Positions 22,301 through 32,700 of a stretch of 64,000 nucleotides of DNA are shown here, piece after piece (within the stretch, counting starts at the first letter, position 1; every line of letters begins with the position of its first letter). The translations under genes were made by a program, and so were the position numbers. The notes beneath the pieces were generated by a model. That model did not search any database and was not told the origin of the DNA. It saw only the letters and a program-made list of their open reading frames with translations. The DNA is from Brachypterus glaber (taxonomy: Eukaryota; Arthropoda; Insecta; Coleoptera; Kateretidae), in contig OY294049.1 of NCBI GenBank assembly GCA_958510825.1, positions 39,026,774-39,090,773 of the forward strand. The letters are read 5' to 3'.

Positions 22301-23241
22301 ATCCTAAAAATTTGCCTAAGTTGTTTATCCTAAGTGGAAAATTTTCAATGTTTTCTAAATAAAATTGTCCCAAATAGTCTTTACTAGACGAATAAGGGCA
22401 TATCCACAACCTCGCATAAGAACACAAAACATAACAATGCGATGCCGTGATTGGCTTGATTGTCCGCCATGTATCTTGTAAGCCAATCACGGTATTGCAT
22501 TCTTATGTTTTATGTTCTTATGCAAGCTTATGGATAGGCCTTAAGTCAGGACTAGGAGTAACTTTACAGATCTTAGTAATTTGATTGGACTTTTTATAGA
22601 TCATTTTGTCCTAACTTTCTTAGATAGAACAAATTCATTTAGTATGACAATTTATTTTTCTGACAAAATAATATTTTTTTTTTCAAAGAATATCACGTAT
22701 TTTAGATTTTTAAATAAATCAGAACCCAACGCCATATTTATTTCAAAATATTTTCAAAAAGTGCAATAACAATAAAACTGGCCATATATCAAAATATCTA
22801 ATCTAATTTGCAGTTTGAACAACTTGTCTTAGAAGGGCAGTATACTAGGATTTCATCGTTCGGATTACCGCATTATTCCGATTATCGAAGATTCGGATTA
22901 TCGCGACAATACTGTACATATAAACACGTAAAAAAACATAACGCTCCTTACTGTAGTTGGGTAATTAGTTAAAATCATAAATATTTTTTGAGAATTCCCA
23001 ACCCCAAGGTTCTTTTCAATAAATATGGTCGAGAAAATTTTATTATTTAAAAATAAAATTTTCTCGACCATATTTATTTATTACCTAATTTAGGTACCTG
23101 AAAAAACAAGGTAGCAGCAAAAATAATCCAGCCATATCCCCCATCTGGTATACTTGGCCCCAATTCGGGCTGGGTGGTAAGCACACCATCAATAACCAGT
23201 TCTTCGTCATTTCTGGTTCGGTGCGTATTCAGATTTCGCAT
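10328..23241 (-). CDS. SLC16-like monocarboxylate transporter family protein (MFS, 8 proposed exons)
   Basis: Minus-strand exons by phase are 23241-23098, 20476-20323, 17592-17437, 17018-16741, 16207-15481 and 12537-12352, then tentatively 12044-11959 and 10357-10328. The signature PDGGYGWIIF in the first membrane helix is diagnostic of the monocarboxylate porter family. Helices 2-6 follow (SFLYVPLFFLASWTFFG; FVATAGTCLTCAGLLIMWMG; LYVVAGILTGGVGAS; SQAVVALGFILVPG; VTLWYQVILLQGLG). A long hydrophilic central loop of about 150 residues lies in the 16.2-kb exon, and helices 7 onward include the IGGPLLGLTIRG motif. Length is about 585 residues. The 12352 end carries a clean GTAAGT donor, so the in-frame TAA just after it is probably intronic. 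The next two exons join in phase and would encode a basic cytosolic tail. Family assignment is firm; substrate (lactate, pyruvate or other) and the last two exons are inference. Confidence 0.82.
11033..11276. mobile_element. MITE family E copy nested in a TTGACAAG-rich repeat
   Basis: Ends GGGAACGTTCAAGTATTACG and CGTAATACTTGAACATTCCC. The body shares GTACCAAAATTCATAC, CCCCGGTT and TATGAAATCTCTACAGCC with the copy at 35244-35469 and folds on itself. A run of about 13 G follows at 11161. The surrounding 10560-11345 is a degenerate repeat rich in CAAGAATCTTG and CTTGACAA words, interrupted here. Confidence 0.75.
13148..13853. repeat. tandem array of about 150-bp units bounded by an inverted terminal copy
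   Basis: Four units run in tandem, each with GGCCCACAAAAAAAG or a variant, GACCCACCTATTCTTATG, TATTTTGGGATGCTGAACAC and GTCATAAAAAAGGCAC. A final copy at about 13735-13853 is inverted and ends TTGTGGGCCTGTGTT, mirroring the AACACAGGCCCACAA start. It lies in the intron between transporter exons 5 and 6. A degraded relative is at about 25690-25796. It could be a MITE with expanded subterminal repeats. Confidence 0.8.
14031..14400. repeat. dispersed repeat, family G (copy 1)
   Basis: Shares CAGTTATGACTCATCAACGT, CACAGAAACATAGG, CGAAACATTTGA and GACGCGGCGCCTATGCG with 18020-18310. Both copies lie in transporter introns about 4 kb apart in the same orientation. No open frame. Confidence 0.7.
14814..15440. 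mobile_element. long foldback element (about 627 bp)
   Basis: The two arms are near-perfect reverse complements over about 270 bases each, including GCAGTCGTCCCTCCGAAGTG, a CACATATCGGTAGTAGGGA block and TAGCGACATCTACTGC. A spacer of about 60 bases separates them and itself begins and ends with a TCGACAG/CTGTCGA pair. The outer ends are AAGTGGTCCAC and CGTGGACCATTT. Right of the arms the transporter exon begins at 15481. Confidence 0.85.
18020..18310. repeat. dispersed repeat, family G (copy 2)
   Basis: Second copy of the 14031-14400 repeat, with the same word order; it contains an extra stretch around 18105-18130 absent from copy 1. It runs directly into the hairpin at 18318-18547. Confidence 0.65.
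18318..18547. mobile_element. foldback/MITE hairpin with CGTTTTTAACGCAC core
   Basis: The arms GATGAAGCTGAAGTTGCAAC and GTTGCAAACTTCAGCTTCATC pair, continuing through TTCAAATAGTATATTAAAGC and CCATAACACGTTTTTA. The centre is GC-rich (GCCGCTTGCGGCG). It lies in a transporter intron and has no coding capacity. Confidence 0.75.
18618..18772. mobile_element. short hairpin MITE (about 155 bp)
   Basis: Inverted arms: GACCCTATTTACAAATAC on the left and GTATTTGTAAATGGGCCC on the right. Inside, GCAGTACGCTGATT pairs with AATCAGCGTACTGC. The spacer is about 25 bases. Confidence 0.75.
18802..18947. mobile_element. short hairpin MITE (about 146 bp), GC-rich arms
   Basis: Left arm ATGTCAATCCCTGCTGAAAA and right arm TTTTCAATAGGGATGACAT pair; internal ACCGGACTTGAGCGG pairs with CCGCTCAAGTCCGGT. 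The sequence after it (18948-19140) resembles 37755-37920, so this MITE may have inserted into an older repeat. Confidence 0.75.
19187..19817. repeat. imperfect inverted-repeat element preceding a SINE
   Basis: TTTCGTTTATAGGAAATC on the left is mirrored by GATTTCCTCTAAACGAAA on the right, and inner blocks such as GGAAATCTGTTATCC pair imperfectly with GGATAACAGATTTCC. Identity is lower than in the neighbouring hairpins, suggesting an older insertion. Confidence 0.55.
19823..20098 (+). mobile_element. tRNA-derived SINE, copy 1
   Basis: The head contains an A-box-like GTGTAGTGGACTACCGCG and a B-box GTTCGATTCTCACCGG. The body AAGTCAATTAAAGCCGGTGG, CCTCTACTACTAGCCCACAC, GCTTAATTAAGTAGAATAG and tail ACGAGGTTAAACAAA are shared with copies at 21067-21338 and 32397-32642. 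It lies in the intron between transporter exons 2 and 3. Internal Pol III promoter boxes are visible; no protein. Confidence 0.88.
20633..20890. mobile_element. MITE family A copy 2
   Basis: Reverse-oriented relative of 1124-1379, with CAACGAACTAATAACTC and GTTGTTAGTTAGTTG ends and the GTAACTGTTATTG core. It lies in the large first intron of the transporter gene. Confidence 0.75.
21067..21338 (+). mobile_element. tRNA-derived SINE, copy 2, with duplicated 5' end
   Basis: Head GGGAGGCATAGCGTAGTGG (A-box region) and GTTCGATTCTCACTGG (B-box), followed by the same body and CGAGGTTAAACAAAC tail as copy 1. The first 20 bases or so of the head occur twice in a row (21047-21087), a local 5' duplication. 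Confidence 0.88.
21577..22262. mobile_element. TIR element with about 200-bp arms and TGTGCC target duplication
   Basis: The left end TTAGGGTGGGTCAAAAAAAA and the right end TTTTTTTGACCCACCCTAA pair, with arm homology through GAGCTCTTAATTTTGATAAA and CTCAGTATTAGA. TGTGCC stands directly outside on both sides (21571-21576 and 22263-22268), and a following T may also belong to it. There is no open frame. The superfamily is not assigned. Confidence 0.8.
22393..22543. mobile_element. hairpin MITE, family H (copy 1)
   Basis: The arms TAAGGGCATATCCACAA and a TATGGATAGGCCTTAA end pair imperfectly; inner ATGCGATGCCGTGATTGGCT pairs with AGCCAATCACGGTATTGCAT. A second copy is at 55511-55654. Confidence 0.8.
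23019..23079. repeat. perfect hairpin, 27-bp arms
   Basis: AATAAATATGGTCGAGAAAA and the next seven bases are repeated exactly in reverse complement after a 7-base loop. It lies in the first transporter intron, 18 bases beyond the exon 1 donor at 23097. It is small, without transposon-like ends. Confidence 0.85.
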
Positions 23242-23258
23242 TTTCGTTTTATAAAAAT

Positions 23259-23261
<3 letters not shown>

Positions 23262-23318
<57 letters not shown>
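23262..23318. repeat. (TA)n microsatellite just upstream of the transporter start codon
   Basis: About 28 TA units, ending 20 bases before the minus-strand ATG at 23241, followed further out by a T/A run. If the ATG is right, the array is in the 5' leader or core promoter. Confidence 0.95.
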
Positions 23319-23325
<7 letters not shown>

Positions 23326-26300
23326 TTTTAATTAAAGCGATTTATCATAATATTCACCTTCTAACACACCCATACACCAACTATAGTACCTTTGTCAGCA
23401 TCTCTTATCTTATCTGGTAATATTAGGTACACATCAAATTATTTATCTATTATAGTAGGTATGTATATTATACCTATATACAGCCTGTTCCAGAACTCGC
23501 GTACCGAAATTTAAGAGGTGATTCTACATCCAAAAATATGAAAAAAACTTTCTATAAAGGTTGGTCCGGAAATGAGCCCTAAGGGAGCTACGGCCCTTCG
23601 AAGATGACGTATTGAATGGGGAACAAAAAAAAGCACCAATAAAATTTTAATGCTGCAGGGTGATTCTTCATTTAAAACTGAGCAAAAAAGTATTATACAC
23701 CAAAACACCTAAATTTAATATTAAAGGAGTAATAGCCTTTTAAAAAGTAACGTTTTTGGTGGCACAAAATGTTACTTCCTCTTAATTGCATTTTTTTTTG
23801 ATAACGGTTGCTCCTACAGTGTTACACTATATGATATTTTATATGTATTTTTACTCTAGAAATCTATATTTTTTACAACAAATCCAAAAAACATACACAT
23901 AGAAAAGTTTGGGGCAAAAATGTTTTAAGCCTCATATATTTTGTCCGTCTGGGCACGCCTCTGGATAAATTAAAAAAATAAATTAACATAAACTTATTGC
24001 CCTTATTAATACTAGTATACATGCAAAAGCTCGCCGCTCTAGCTTAAACGGTACCCGAGTTATTAATTAAAAACCTTATTTTTATTACAATTTTAAAGGG
24101 CCCTAGATCCCTTAGGGCTCATTTCCGGACCAACCTTTATAGGAACTTGTTTTATATTTTTGGATCTAGAATCACCTCTTAAATTTTGGCATGCCAGTTA
24201 TGGATCACCCTGTATAATAATATATAATATACAATAGGTGTATTTAAAATTAATAACAGCGGCCCACAAAAAAAAATTAAGTTCAATTACTATTAATCAG
24301 ACTATACCTATGTTTCATAATGTTTTACCCCAAAATTGTTTTTACCTAAAACATTTTTTTACCCAAAAAAAAAACTCTTACCCACCAACATATAGCATGT
24401 CACATATTAACGTGGCTTTCACGTGAATGTCATGTTATTTTGCTTCTCACCGACGTTCGAAGCAAAAAAATCGATATAAGATGATGTTGATAGAGTAAAT
24501 TATTATAAGGAAATTGTATACACATTATACGATTTCCAATGGATAGGGGGCTGTGCCGGGCTTCTCAAGACCACGGACACGGATTATATTCTCCGCTTAA
24601 TCTGCAATTTCGTATTTAGAATCTATCTGTTTCAATCTGTGATTGTTTCAATTACTGATTGATTTTAAATCCGATTTTTTTATAGGGTTATAACGTTTTT
24701 AATGGTTTTAATTTAGAAAAACCTAATGTCCTAAAATATTATTTAAATATTAAAGTACCAGTAACGGCATCCATAAGATATTAGATATAACAGGAATGTG
24801 GATTTATGATGTCACAAACACGTTATTTTCGGGATGTCATTGTGTGATGTTATTAGGGGCGGACTTAGGACATCCCCACCATGCTACATTCTTGTTAAAT
24901 GAGACTACAATCTTAACATCACATGTCACATATTAACGTGACTTTCACGTGAATGTCATGTTATTTTGCTACCTGGGTTCTATGATTATTCTAAAAAAAA
25001 ATCTTGTAGAATATGCCCAGCTTCTTCTTATAACTTGCAAAACTATCTAACCTAATTTATGATCTGTCAAATCTAGCCCAGAATAGTGACATGTGTAATA
25101 GTGACATGGTGTGGTACAAATTTCTTAAACTTATAATAATATTATAATAGACAACATTTAAAATTCAGGAATATTAATATTTTAATGCTTTCAATACAAT
25201 CTTACATAGCTTACAAACACTAGACTTAATAAAATCACCAATCACTAGACTTTTTCTATAATTATAATAATACACGATTGGAATCACCAAAAAATAATTA
25301 AATGTATAACTTTTTTATCGGCTACTGTATAATTACAACTCCAACATGTCAAAAATGTATTGTAGAACAGCGGAAAATTCAAATAAACTTTCTGTCAGAA
25401 CATTCTTAGAATATGCATAGCATAATTTCTAAGAACATTCTGAACAGAAATTTCTTATAATATGCATTAGAAGAATGAGAATGAGAAAATTATAAGGATA
25501 TGTCATGTATATGCATAGATTATGCATTTTAAGCGCAGGTCTTAAGCACAATCATAGCATATCTGACAGTTTATTCTAAGAATATTCCCAATAGAATAAT
25601 TAGAGAATATTCTTAGATCATCGGTGCTATTTGGGAAAGATTTTGGGCTAGCTTGTTTAGTATTCTTTTTTACAAGTTTTTGAAAAAGTTGTGGGGTCAG
25701 TGACCTTTTCCACTGTCAAATTCGTTTTCAGCACACAAAAATACATAAGAAAAATAGTCTGGTTAATAGTAATTCACTTTTTTTTGTGGGTCTGTGTTAT
25801 TTATCTATAGGTGTATTTAAGTAATTACTTTGATTAGTAATTAACTTTGATTAGTAATTAACTATTGCGTTTAATTAAAATGTCTAACGTACTAGAAGCT
25901 AAAAAGCCAACGGCGTGGGCTGCGCTAAAAAAATAGTCAAAAAATATAAAAAAAATATTGTAAGCGTTTAAAAATTGTCGCCCTCCAGGGGCCTGCCCTT
26001 TGGCCTTTTTTTATTCGCTTGTATTCCAAGGCAATATTTTTTGGTTAGAAATTTTAAGTTAAAAGTGACACTTTTGCTAAGAGTGTGTCACTTGTTTTAT
26101 TTTGGCGGGCTGCATCGGTCTTACGTGATTGTGAATCTCGGCTCACGCCTCGACGAGAAACATTATTTCTTGTCCTTGGTTCATAATATACTATTATTAA
26201 AATTATTTTAAACATTTAAACATGAATTCCCTCTTGGATACTTACCCTTTTGTTACCTTCTTTTTTATACTCTTGGTTGGGCCTGGGCCTAATGTATTTA

Positions 26301-26430
26301 CTGTCTGATTTTAATTTAAGGGCCATAAAATAACTTTGTGACGCCTAAATTATAAATACATGTAAACAACCATAAAATTCAAATTTAGCGCGAAATGTAC
26401 CGGTAAAGAAGATCGCGTTTTTTTTTGCAT
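23319..26430. other. divergent intergenic region between transporter and PIWI genes
   Basis: Contains a mariner-like MITE (23481-24212) and a duplicated block of about 55 bases (24384-24440 and 24920-24975, both with CACATATTAACGTG and CTTTCACGTGAATGTCATG). It also has a possible hairpin at about 24789-24898 (AACAGGAATGT and ACATTCTTGTT), a cluster of AGAATATTC palindromes (25390-25640), and a short hairpin AGTGACACTTTTGCTAAGAGTGTGTCACT near 26062-26093. No coding exon is recognised. Promoters of both divergent genes must lie at its edges. Confidence 0.5.
23481..24212. mobile_element. mariner-like MITE (about 732 bp), related to 2614-3196 and 46834-48382
   Basis: The left end CAGCCTGTTCCAGAACTCGC and a diverged right end GATCACCCTG are flanked by TA. 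Internal arms TTGGTCCGGAAATGAGCCCT and AGGGCTCATTTCCGGACCAA are perfect inverted copies. The same GGTCCGGAAATGAGCCCTAA block recurs at 38560-38585, 46889-46910 and 48300-48320, defining a family. Confidence 0.8.
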
Positions 26431-26793
26431 TCTTCAGACGCCAGCCATCCGAATCGAGGTAAGAACGTGTTTAATATTTAGGCAAAGAAATTGTTATATT
26501 TTGTTGGTTTTAATTGATGATTTCATCAAATTATTGCGTATTTTAGGTTTGAGGTTGATCGTGGATAATTTTTACAGGGGTTTTATTTTAAAATGTTATC
26601 ATTGCGTCGTTTTAAAGATCAGCGATTGTCATTGTTAATGCATATGTTTTTGTGTTGATTCTTGTTCATAATTTTTATCATCTTTTTGCCTTGAATTTTA
26701 TGGTTTTTTGTATTTAGTCGTTTTTTTAATAAGTTCAACTGTTTTATAATTAAAATAACTTAATTTCAGTAAAATTTGACATTAAAAATTAAA
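26431..26793 (+). other. PIWI gene 5' leader with a 5'-UTR intron
   Basis: A non-coding exon appears to end at 26458 (CCGAATCGAG followed by GTAAGAACG), and an acceptor TTTCAG ends at 26769, 24 bases before the start codon. The intron would be about 311 nt. The transcription start is not visible. Confidence 0.5.
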
Positions 26794-29700
26794 ATGGAAC
26801 CAAGAGGTAGGGGTAGAGCTCGAGGACGGGCTAGGGGCGAAGGCGCTGGCCATCCAGCACCAGCTCCACCAGGTTTTGCTAGGGGACCCAGTCAACCACC
26901 TGCTCAACAGCAGGGGCCACCAGGTGCATGGGCCGTTAGGCCACCGCAGCAAGTGCAGCAGCCTCCTGCATTTGTGAGGCCTCCAGCACAGATGCCTACT
27001 CAGCAGGTAATATAACAACACAAATTTAGGGTGCCCACAGATCAGGGAAATCAGTAAAATAAAAAAAACTCTTGTTTATAATATAGTTGTGAAACTCGTT
27101 CTTCACACTGATTATATAAAAACTAATATTATTTGTTTACTAACGTCCAATAATTCCCCTCTCCCAATTAAGTGGTTAAACGAGTCAATTTTTATTTATT
27201 TTTATTTAATAGTTTCAGACTTTTTGGGGTTGTGAAGGATTCTCAATGCACATACCAAATTTCAAGTTTCTAGCTATTCTGGGAATGGGTAAACAAAACC
27301 AGACAACCATACATACAGTTTTTTCTGTTTTATATTACAGAATAATAATTATTATTCATATATAAAGGAAAAAAATTGAAATTAACCTAGAAAATTAATG
27401 AAAAATTTGATTAAATAAGTAAAAAGATATTAAAAAAATGAAGAAATAATCTAAAACTATTTTTTTGAACAATTTGGATGTTAAGGGGGGTTTCTGGTGA
27501 ATTCTTTTCAAAAAATCAAAAAATATTGTTTTATATTTTCTGTTAGAAAATACCCTTAGAAATATATAAAAACTTATTTGGATGTTGTGTAAGATCCCTT
27601 TTTAAAATACTTTTGATATATTTTTTTCAAGATTTTCGGAGAAAAAGCTTCAAACGCGTTTTTCTCGAAAAAATTGTATAATGTACAACAATAGATATAG
27701 TTTTACAGTGTAACAAGGATAGATAGTGATATTCAGAAAAATGCCCGCTGTTAAAATAAAAAAGTTATGGGGGCGCTACTTTCCAAAAAATATACATAAA
27801 TATATACAGAGCGGTCCAAAAGTCACCCCCCCCCTCTTAACTTTTGAACGAATTTAGATATTGACTTCAAATTTAGAACTCTTAAATAAGACAACTTAAA
27901 ATATCTTTTGCATATATTTGATACTTTTAGCTCTTAAAATGTGGGCAGGGGGGCATGGGGCGACATTTTTTTAAATGGAAAGGGGGGTCGTGTGATACAT
28001 CATTATAAAATTCTCCATTTAACTGTATATTTTTTATTTTTTTAAACATTTTTTTTTTGGGTTTTAAATAGGGTTGAAAATGGGTATTTTTGTCAAAATT
28101 TCTCTAAAAAATCCAAACAATTTTTTAAAAATGCCTAATTTTATAACAAAAAAAAGTAAATTATACTTTTAAACTAATTATAGTTGACATAAATAAAAAT
28201 TAACAAAAAAAAAACTTAAAAATGTATTTTTTTAGCACAAAAGACTGAAAAATCTAAACCTAAAAAAACATGTTTAAATTTTTTTTTAAATGTATGGTTA
28301 TATAAAGAATTTTAAAGGCTTTAAAATGATGTATCACACGACCACCCCTTCCATTTAAAAAAATTTCCCCCCATGCCCCCCTGCTCACATTTTAAGAGAT
28401 AAAAGTATCAAATATATGCTAAAAGATAGTTTAAGTTGTCTTATTTAAGAGTTCTATATTTGAAATCGATATCTCAACTCGTTCAAAAGTTAAGAGGGGG
28501 GGGGGTGACTTTTGGACCGCACTGTATATGAAAAATATAAGGAAAAATCCTTTACACACCAATTTTTTATGAAAGATACTTTAATATCATATAAGAAATA
28601 TTTTTACCAATTTTGAAAAAAGTAATTTATAGAAAAAAGTTTAACTTAACAGCCTATAATATAGGTGTAGAGTATAAAAAAGGTATATTTTTTTTTGTAA
28701 ATAGGTATTTTAGATTTTGTATTTTTTTTTCTTTTTTTTTGAAAACTTGCAAAAGACTTTTTTACAAAATTTTTCTTTTTTTTTTCAGTTTACTTAGATT
28801 TAGAAATTATTGTTTTTGTTATCAGCAGTATTTTTTTCTTTAGCATGTTGCTGGTAGAGGATCCCGACAAGGGGTTGGGGGAGAAGAGGGAGCTTCAAGC
28901 CAGCCAATAACCGGAGAAAAAATGGTAGTTACTGGGGGCGAAGAGGGAGGACCAGTGGCCAGCGGAGGTAGACGTGGGGGTGCGGGTGGAAATGGAGGAG
29001 TCCGTGGGAGGACAAACCGCAACGAGATAATTCATACGAAGCCCGAGTCCATGAAGACCAAGAAAGGTTAGAATTTGAAATATTTAAAGGGCAGAAAAAA
29101 AGTGTTTTTTGAAAATGTAGCTGATTTCCTGCGAACGAAAGTTGACCCGAACTTTTTTCGCGAACAAAACGTTTTACTTTACTGTTTTTCTGATCTGGTC
29201 TGACTGATACCAAATTATTATATTTTCAGGAACCTCTGGAAAGACAATCCAGTTAACCGCCAACTATTTTGCATTGGTCCAAAAGGGACAGTGGGTTCTT
29301 AATCAGTATCGTGTCGATTTTAGCCCAGAACTCGACAACACTGGACAAAGGAAATTTTTATTAAGAGAGGGTATGAAAGGTAGAATTGCGGCATACCTTT
29401 TTGACGGAACGGTGTTGTACACACCAGCCACCATCAACCCTGATCCGCTGGAGTTATTTGTTCAAAACCAACAAGGTGATAATTTCAGGATAACTGTTAA
29501 AAGAGTGGGTGATGTCGCTTGGGGTGACCATCACTACATCCAAATTTTCAACATAATAATCAGAAATTGTCTCCAGTACATGAAGCTTCAGCTGGTTGGT
29601 AGGGAGTACTACGATCCCCAGGCTAAGGTAAAAAACAAAATTTTTGGAACTTTCAAAGTTTTATCCAGAGTCTAAACGGTTTTAACCTGGTTTTAACTGG

Positions 29701-32700
29701 TTAAAATTTAAATAAATTCGTTTTAACCAGTTAAAATATGAATTAAACTGAATTTAACATAAAATAACTTTTTGTGTCAATGTTAAAACAAAGAATAACC
29801 AAGTTATAACCTTAAAACCCTTGGTTTAACCGGTTAACATTTTAAATAACCTGGTTTTAATCATTTATAACTTAAAACAGCCTGGTTTTTGCCAGTTAAA
29901 ACGCGAAATAATCTGAGTTTAACAGGATAAAACTTTGAATAAGCTGGTTTTAGGTTGTTAAATCTTGAAAAATAGTGGTTTTTCGGTCAGTTGCTAAAAA
30001 AACACTCATATGACCAACACATATCTTTTGTTTTTAGAATGACCTGTCGGAATACAAACTTGAACTGTGGCCAGGATATTACACGTCTATGAGACAACAC
30101 GAACAAAACATTCTGTTGAATTGCAACCTGACTTTCAAGACGGTACGCCAGGATAATTGCTATGACCTGCTGATGGAGTGCCAGGGCGGGGGGCGCAACG
30201 TGAAACAGGATTTCCAAATGAAAATCATCGGTTCGGTTATTCTGACCTACTATAACAACAGGACCTACCGGATCGACGATGTCGATTTCCTTACAACGCC
30301 GAGCAGCACATTTAAGTTGCGGGATGGGTCTGAGATTACCTATATAGATGTAAGTATTCACAATATTTGTGTTTCACAGCATTCGGCGGAAGTTTATATT
30401 GTGACCACTCCAAAATTTCAATTTTTTTAAAAAAATTCACACCAAAATGCATTACAGGTCCTTTTGAAATTAAGAATGTAGGGTAGGATCACCGGTTTTA
30501 GCCACTGCACTGGTTTTAGCCAGTCAGAGTAGTTTTTTGGGTATAGCTAAGCAATAGGAGACTTTAGATCAAAATTATCGTTTAAATCCGATTTGAATGA
30601 TAAAAGTTGGGACAACAAACATGTTAAATAAGTTTTAACTGTAGCGAAACGAATACAGCGCCTATTTAAAATTTTGATTTTGAAAAAAATGTAATTTCTT
30701 ATGACTGTTTTTAAGAAACCGCCAGAAAAATAATTTTGAATATCTAATTCAGGTAAAATTAAATTCGTAAAACATTTATATCAAGTTAAAGGTAAGTCAT
30801 TAAACAGTTACTTTATTAATATTTTAATACATATTTTGCAGAATTTATTCTTAAATTTGCATGGCGATAACTGGGACACTAATATGCTTTTCTTCCTAGC
30901 TATAGCCACAGAACTGGCTAAAACTTGAACCTAAGTAGTACCAGTTATAGCCAATGTCAAAAAATATCAATATGTCAAAATTACTGTACAAATAATAAAG
31001 ATTTTAGCTAAAAACACCTTTAAATATTAGCCAATAATACATTTAAATTAAAAAAGGAGGAGTATTATACAAAATATAGTCGAGAACGGGCCATCAAAAT
31101 GACTCAAATGATTCAAGACTGAAGCTGAAAACTAAACATGTCACAATGTGAAATTGTAACATACATGTATATTTTTTTGTAAAACTTATAGTGTCGAATA
31201 TGGTATAAACTACCAGCTGGTTCAGATCCCAAAAAGACTCTTTACAAATAAATAAAAAATAAATAAATTTAATAAATATTTATAATTATCGGATAATTAT
31301 CCAAGAAAAGATGTATGTAAGAAAAAATGTAATAAAATACAAAATCATTTTAAATATTCATTAAGAAGTATATATTTTTAAAAAAACTATAAATTTTAAA
31401 TGTTCTAAAACTGTTACAAAAATATAAATAATTTATTTTTAACATGTTTTTAGTTTTTTTTCATGGTGGCTATATCTGGTGAATTATTATGGCTAAAACC
31501 GGTGCTTGGGTGGCTAAAACTAGAGAATTAGTATTATTTTGTTTGTTTTTTATTTTATAACATATCAGCTGAAGTTATATTGTTTAAACATTTATTTTAT
31601 AGTAGAGATATATTGTAAGTTTCAGAAAAACCAAAATTTGCAACCTTAACATTATAATGGAACATAATAAAAAGAAATAAAAACAGAATTTTTCTTAAGG
31701 TGGCTATAACTGGGGTATCTACCCTAGTTCTTTATGAATCAAATTGCGTAAAATTTTCAAATATCATAAGTCAAATATATTATTAAAATGGTAAAAATTC
31801 CATATCGATATCTTCATTAATAACCAGAATTTTCGTTTAAAAAAAGCATTACAAATGGCAAAAATTGCATTTTAACCAATCGGAACCGGTTCTCTCACAT
31901 ACATATTTTATTTTTTGTTCCATCATGGACAAGAACACCTTAATAGTTTTTTTACATCGGCACTTAGTACTACTAAGAGTGCCGATGTATTGAAATCTTC
32001 GCCGAAAAGTCAAAATCTTTGACCACATTTCTCGACGTTTTAGACCTTTCCGAGTCGAAATCAGTGGAAAACATTTTTGCGTCCGTTTGTCTGTCTGTAA
32101 ACTCAACTCCATTTCTAAAAAAGATATCGACAATCGGTTTTTTGTATCTTCAATATTATTGTTTCTTATTATATTTCAAAGAGCTTATTAGATTTTGGGG
32201 CTAAACGATTGGGGGTAAGAATGGGGTAAAAAGCCTATTTTTAGCTTTTTTTTTTTGTTATAATTAAGTTATTATTGTATTGTATTGTTATTATTGTATT
32301 TTATTAATTTAGCACTTATATGAAAGATTTTTTAAATTGCTCAAAAAATGTTATAAACTATTTTTTCCTAAAATACATTGTTTTCGGGATATTGGAGAAT
32401 TAGCTCAGCGGTCTAAGGCATCGATATAGCATTGACACTGAGCCAATGATCGTGAGTTCAAACCTCACTGGTGCCGATTGCCTTTTTCAGTTAATTAATA
32501 ATTGAAATTTGGCGAAGGCGTACTCCCTAGATATATTGGTTCGAAAGTCAATTAAAGCCGGTGGTTCCCTCTACTACAAGCCCACATAAGTCCTGGACTT
32601 TGCTTAATTAAGTAGAATAGTACGAGGTTAAAAACAAACATATATTGGCGTTTAAGGCAGTAAAATGTTTTTTTAGCATAACTCATTAATTTATAAACCG

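Noticed and set aside
29274..29675. Reading the PIWI N-terminal domain frame as a separate gene ending at 29675
   Set aside because: A clean GTAAAA donor at 29628 and phase-matched next exon show that the extra residues are intron read-through.
32397..32480. Possible functional tRNA gene (A-box and B-box present)
   Set aside because: The sequence after the B-box continues into the SINE body shared with two other copies and the acceptor stem does not close; it is a SINE head. The same applies to 19823 and 21067.
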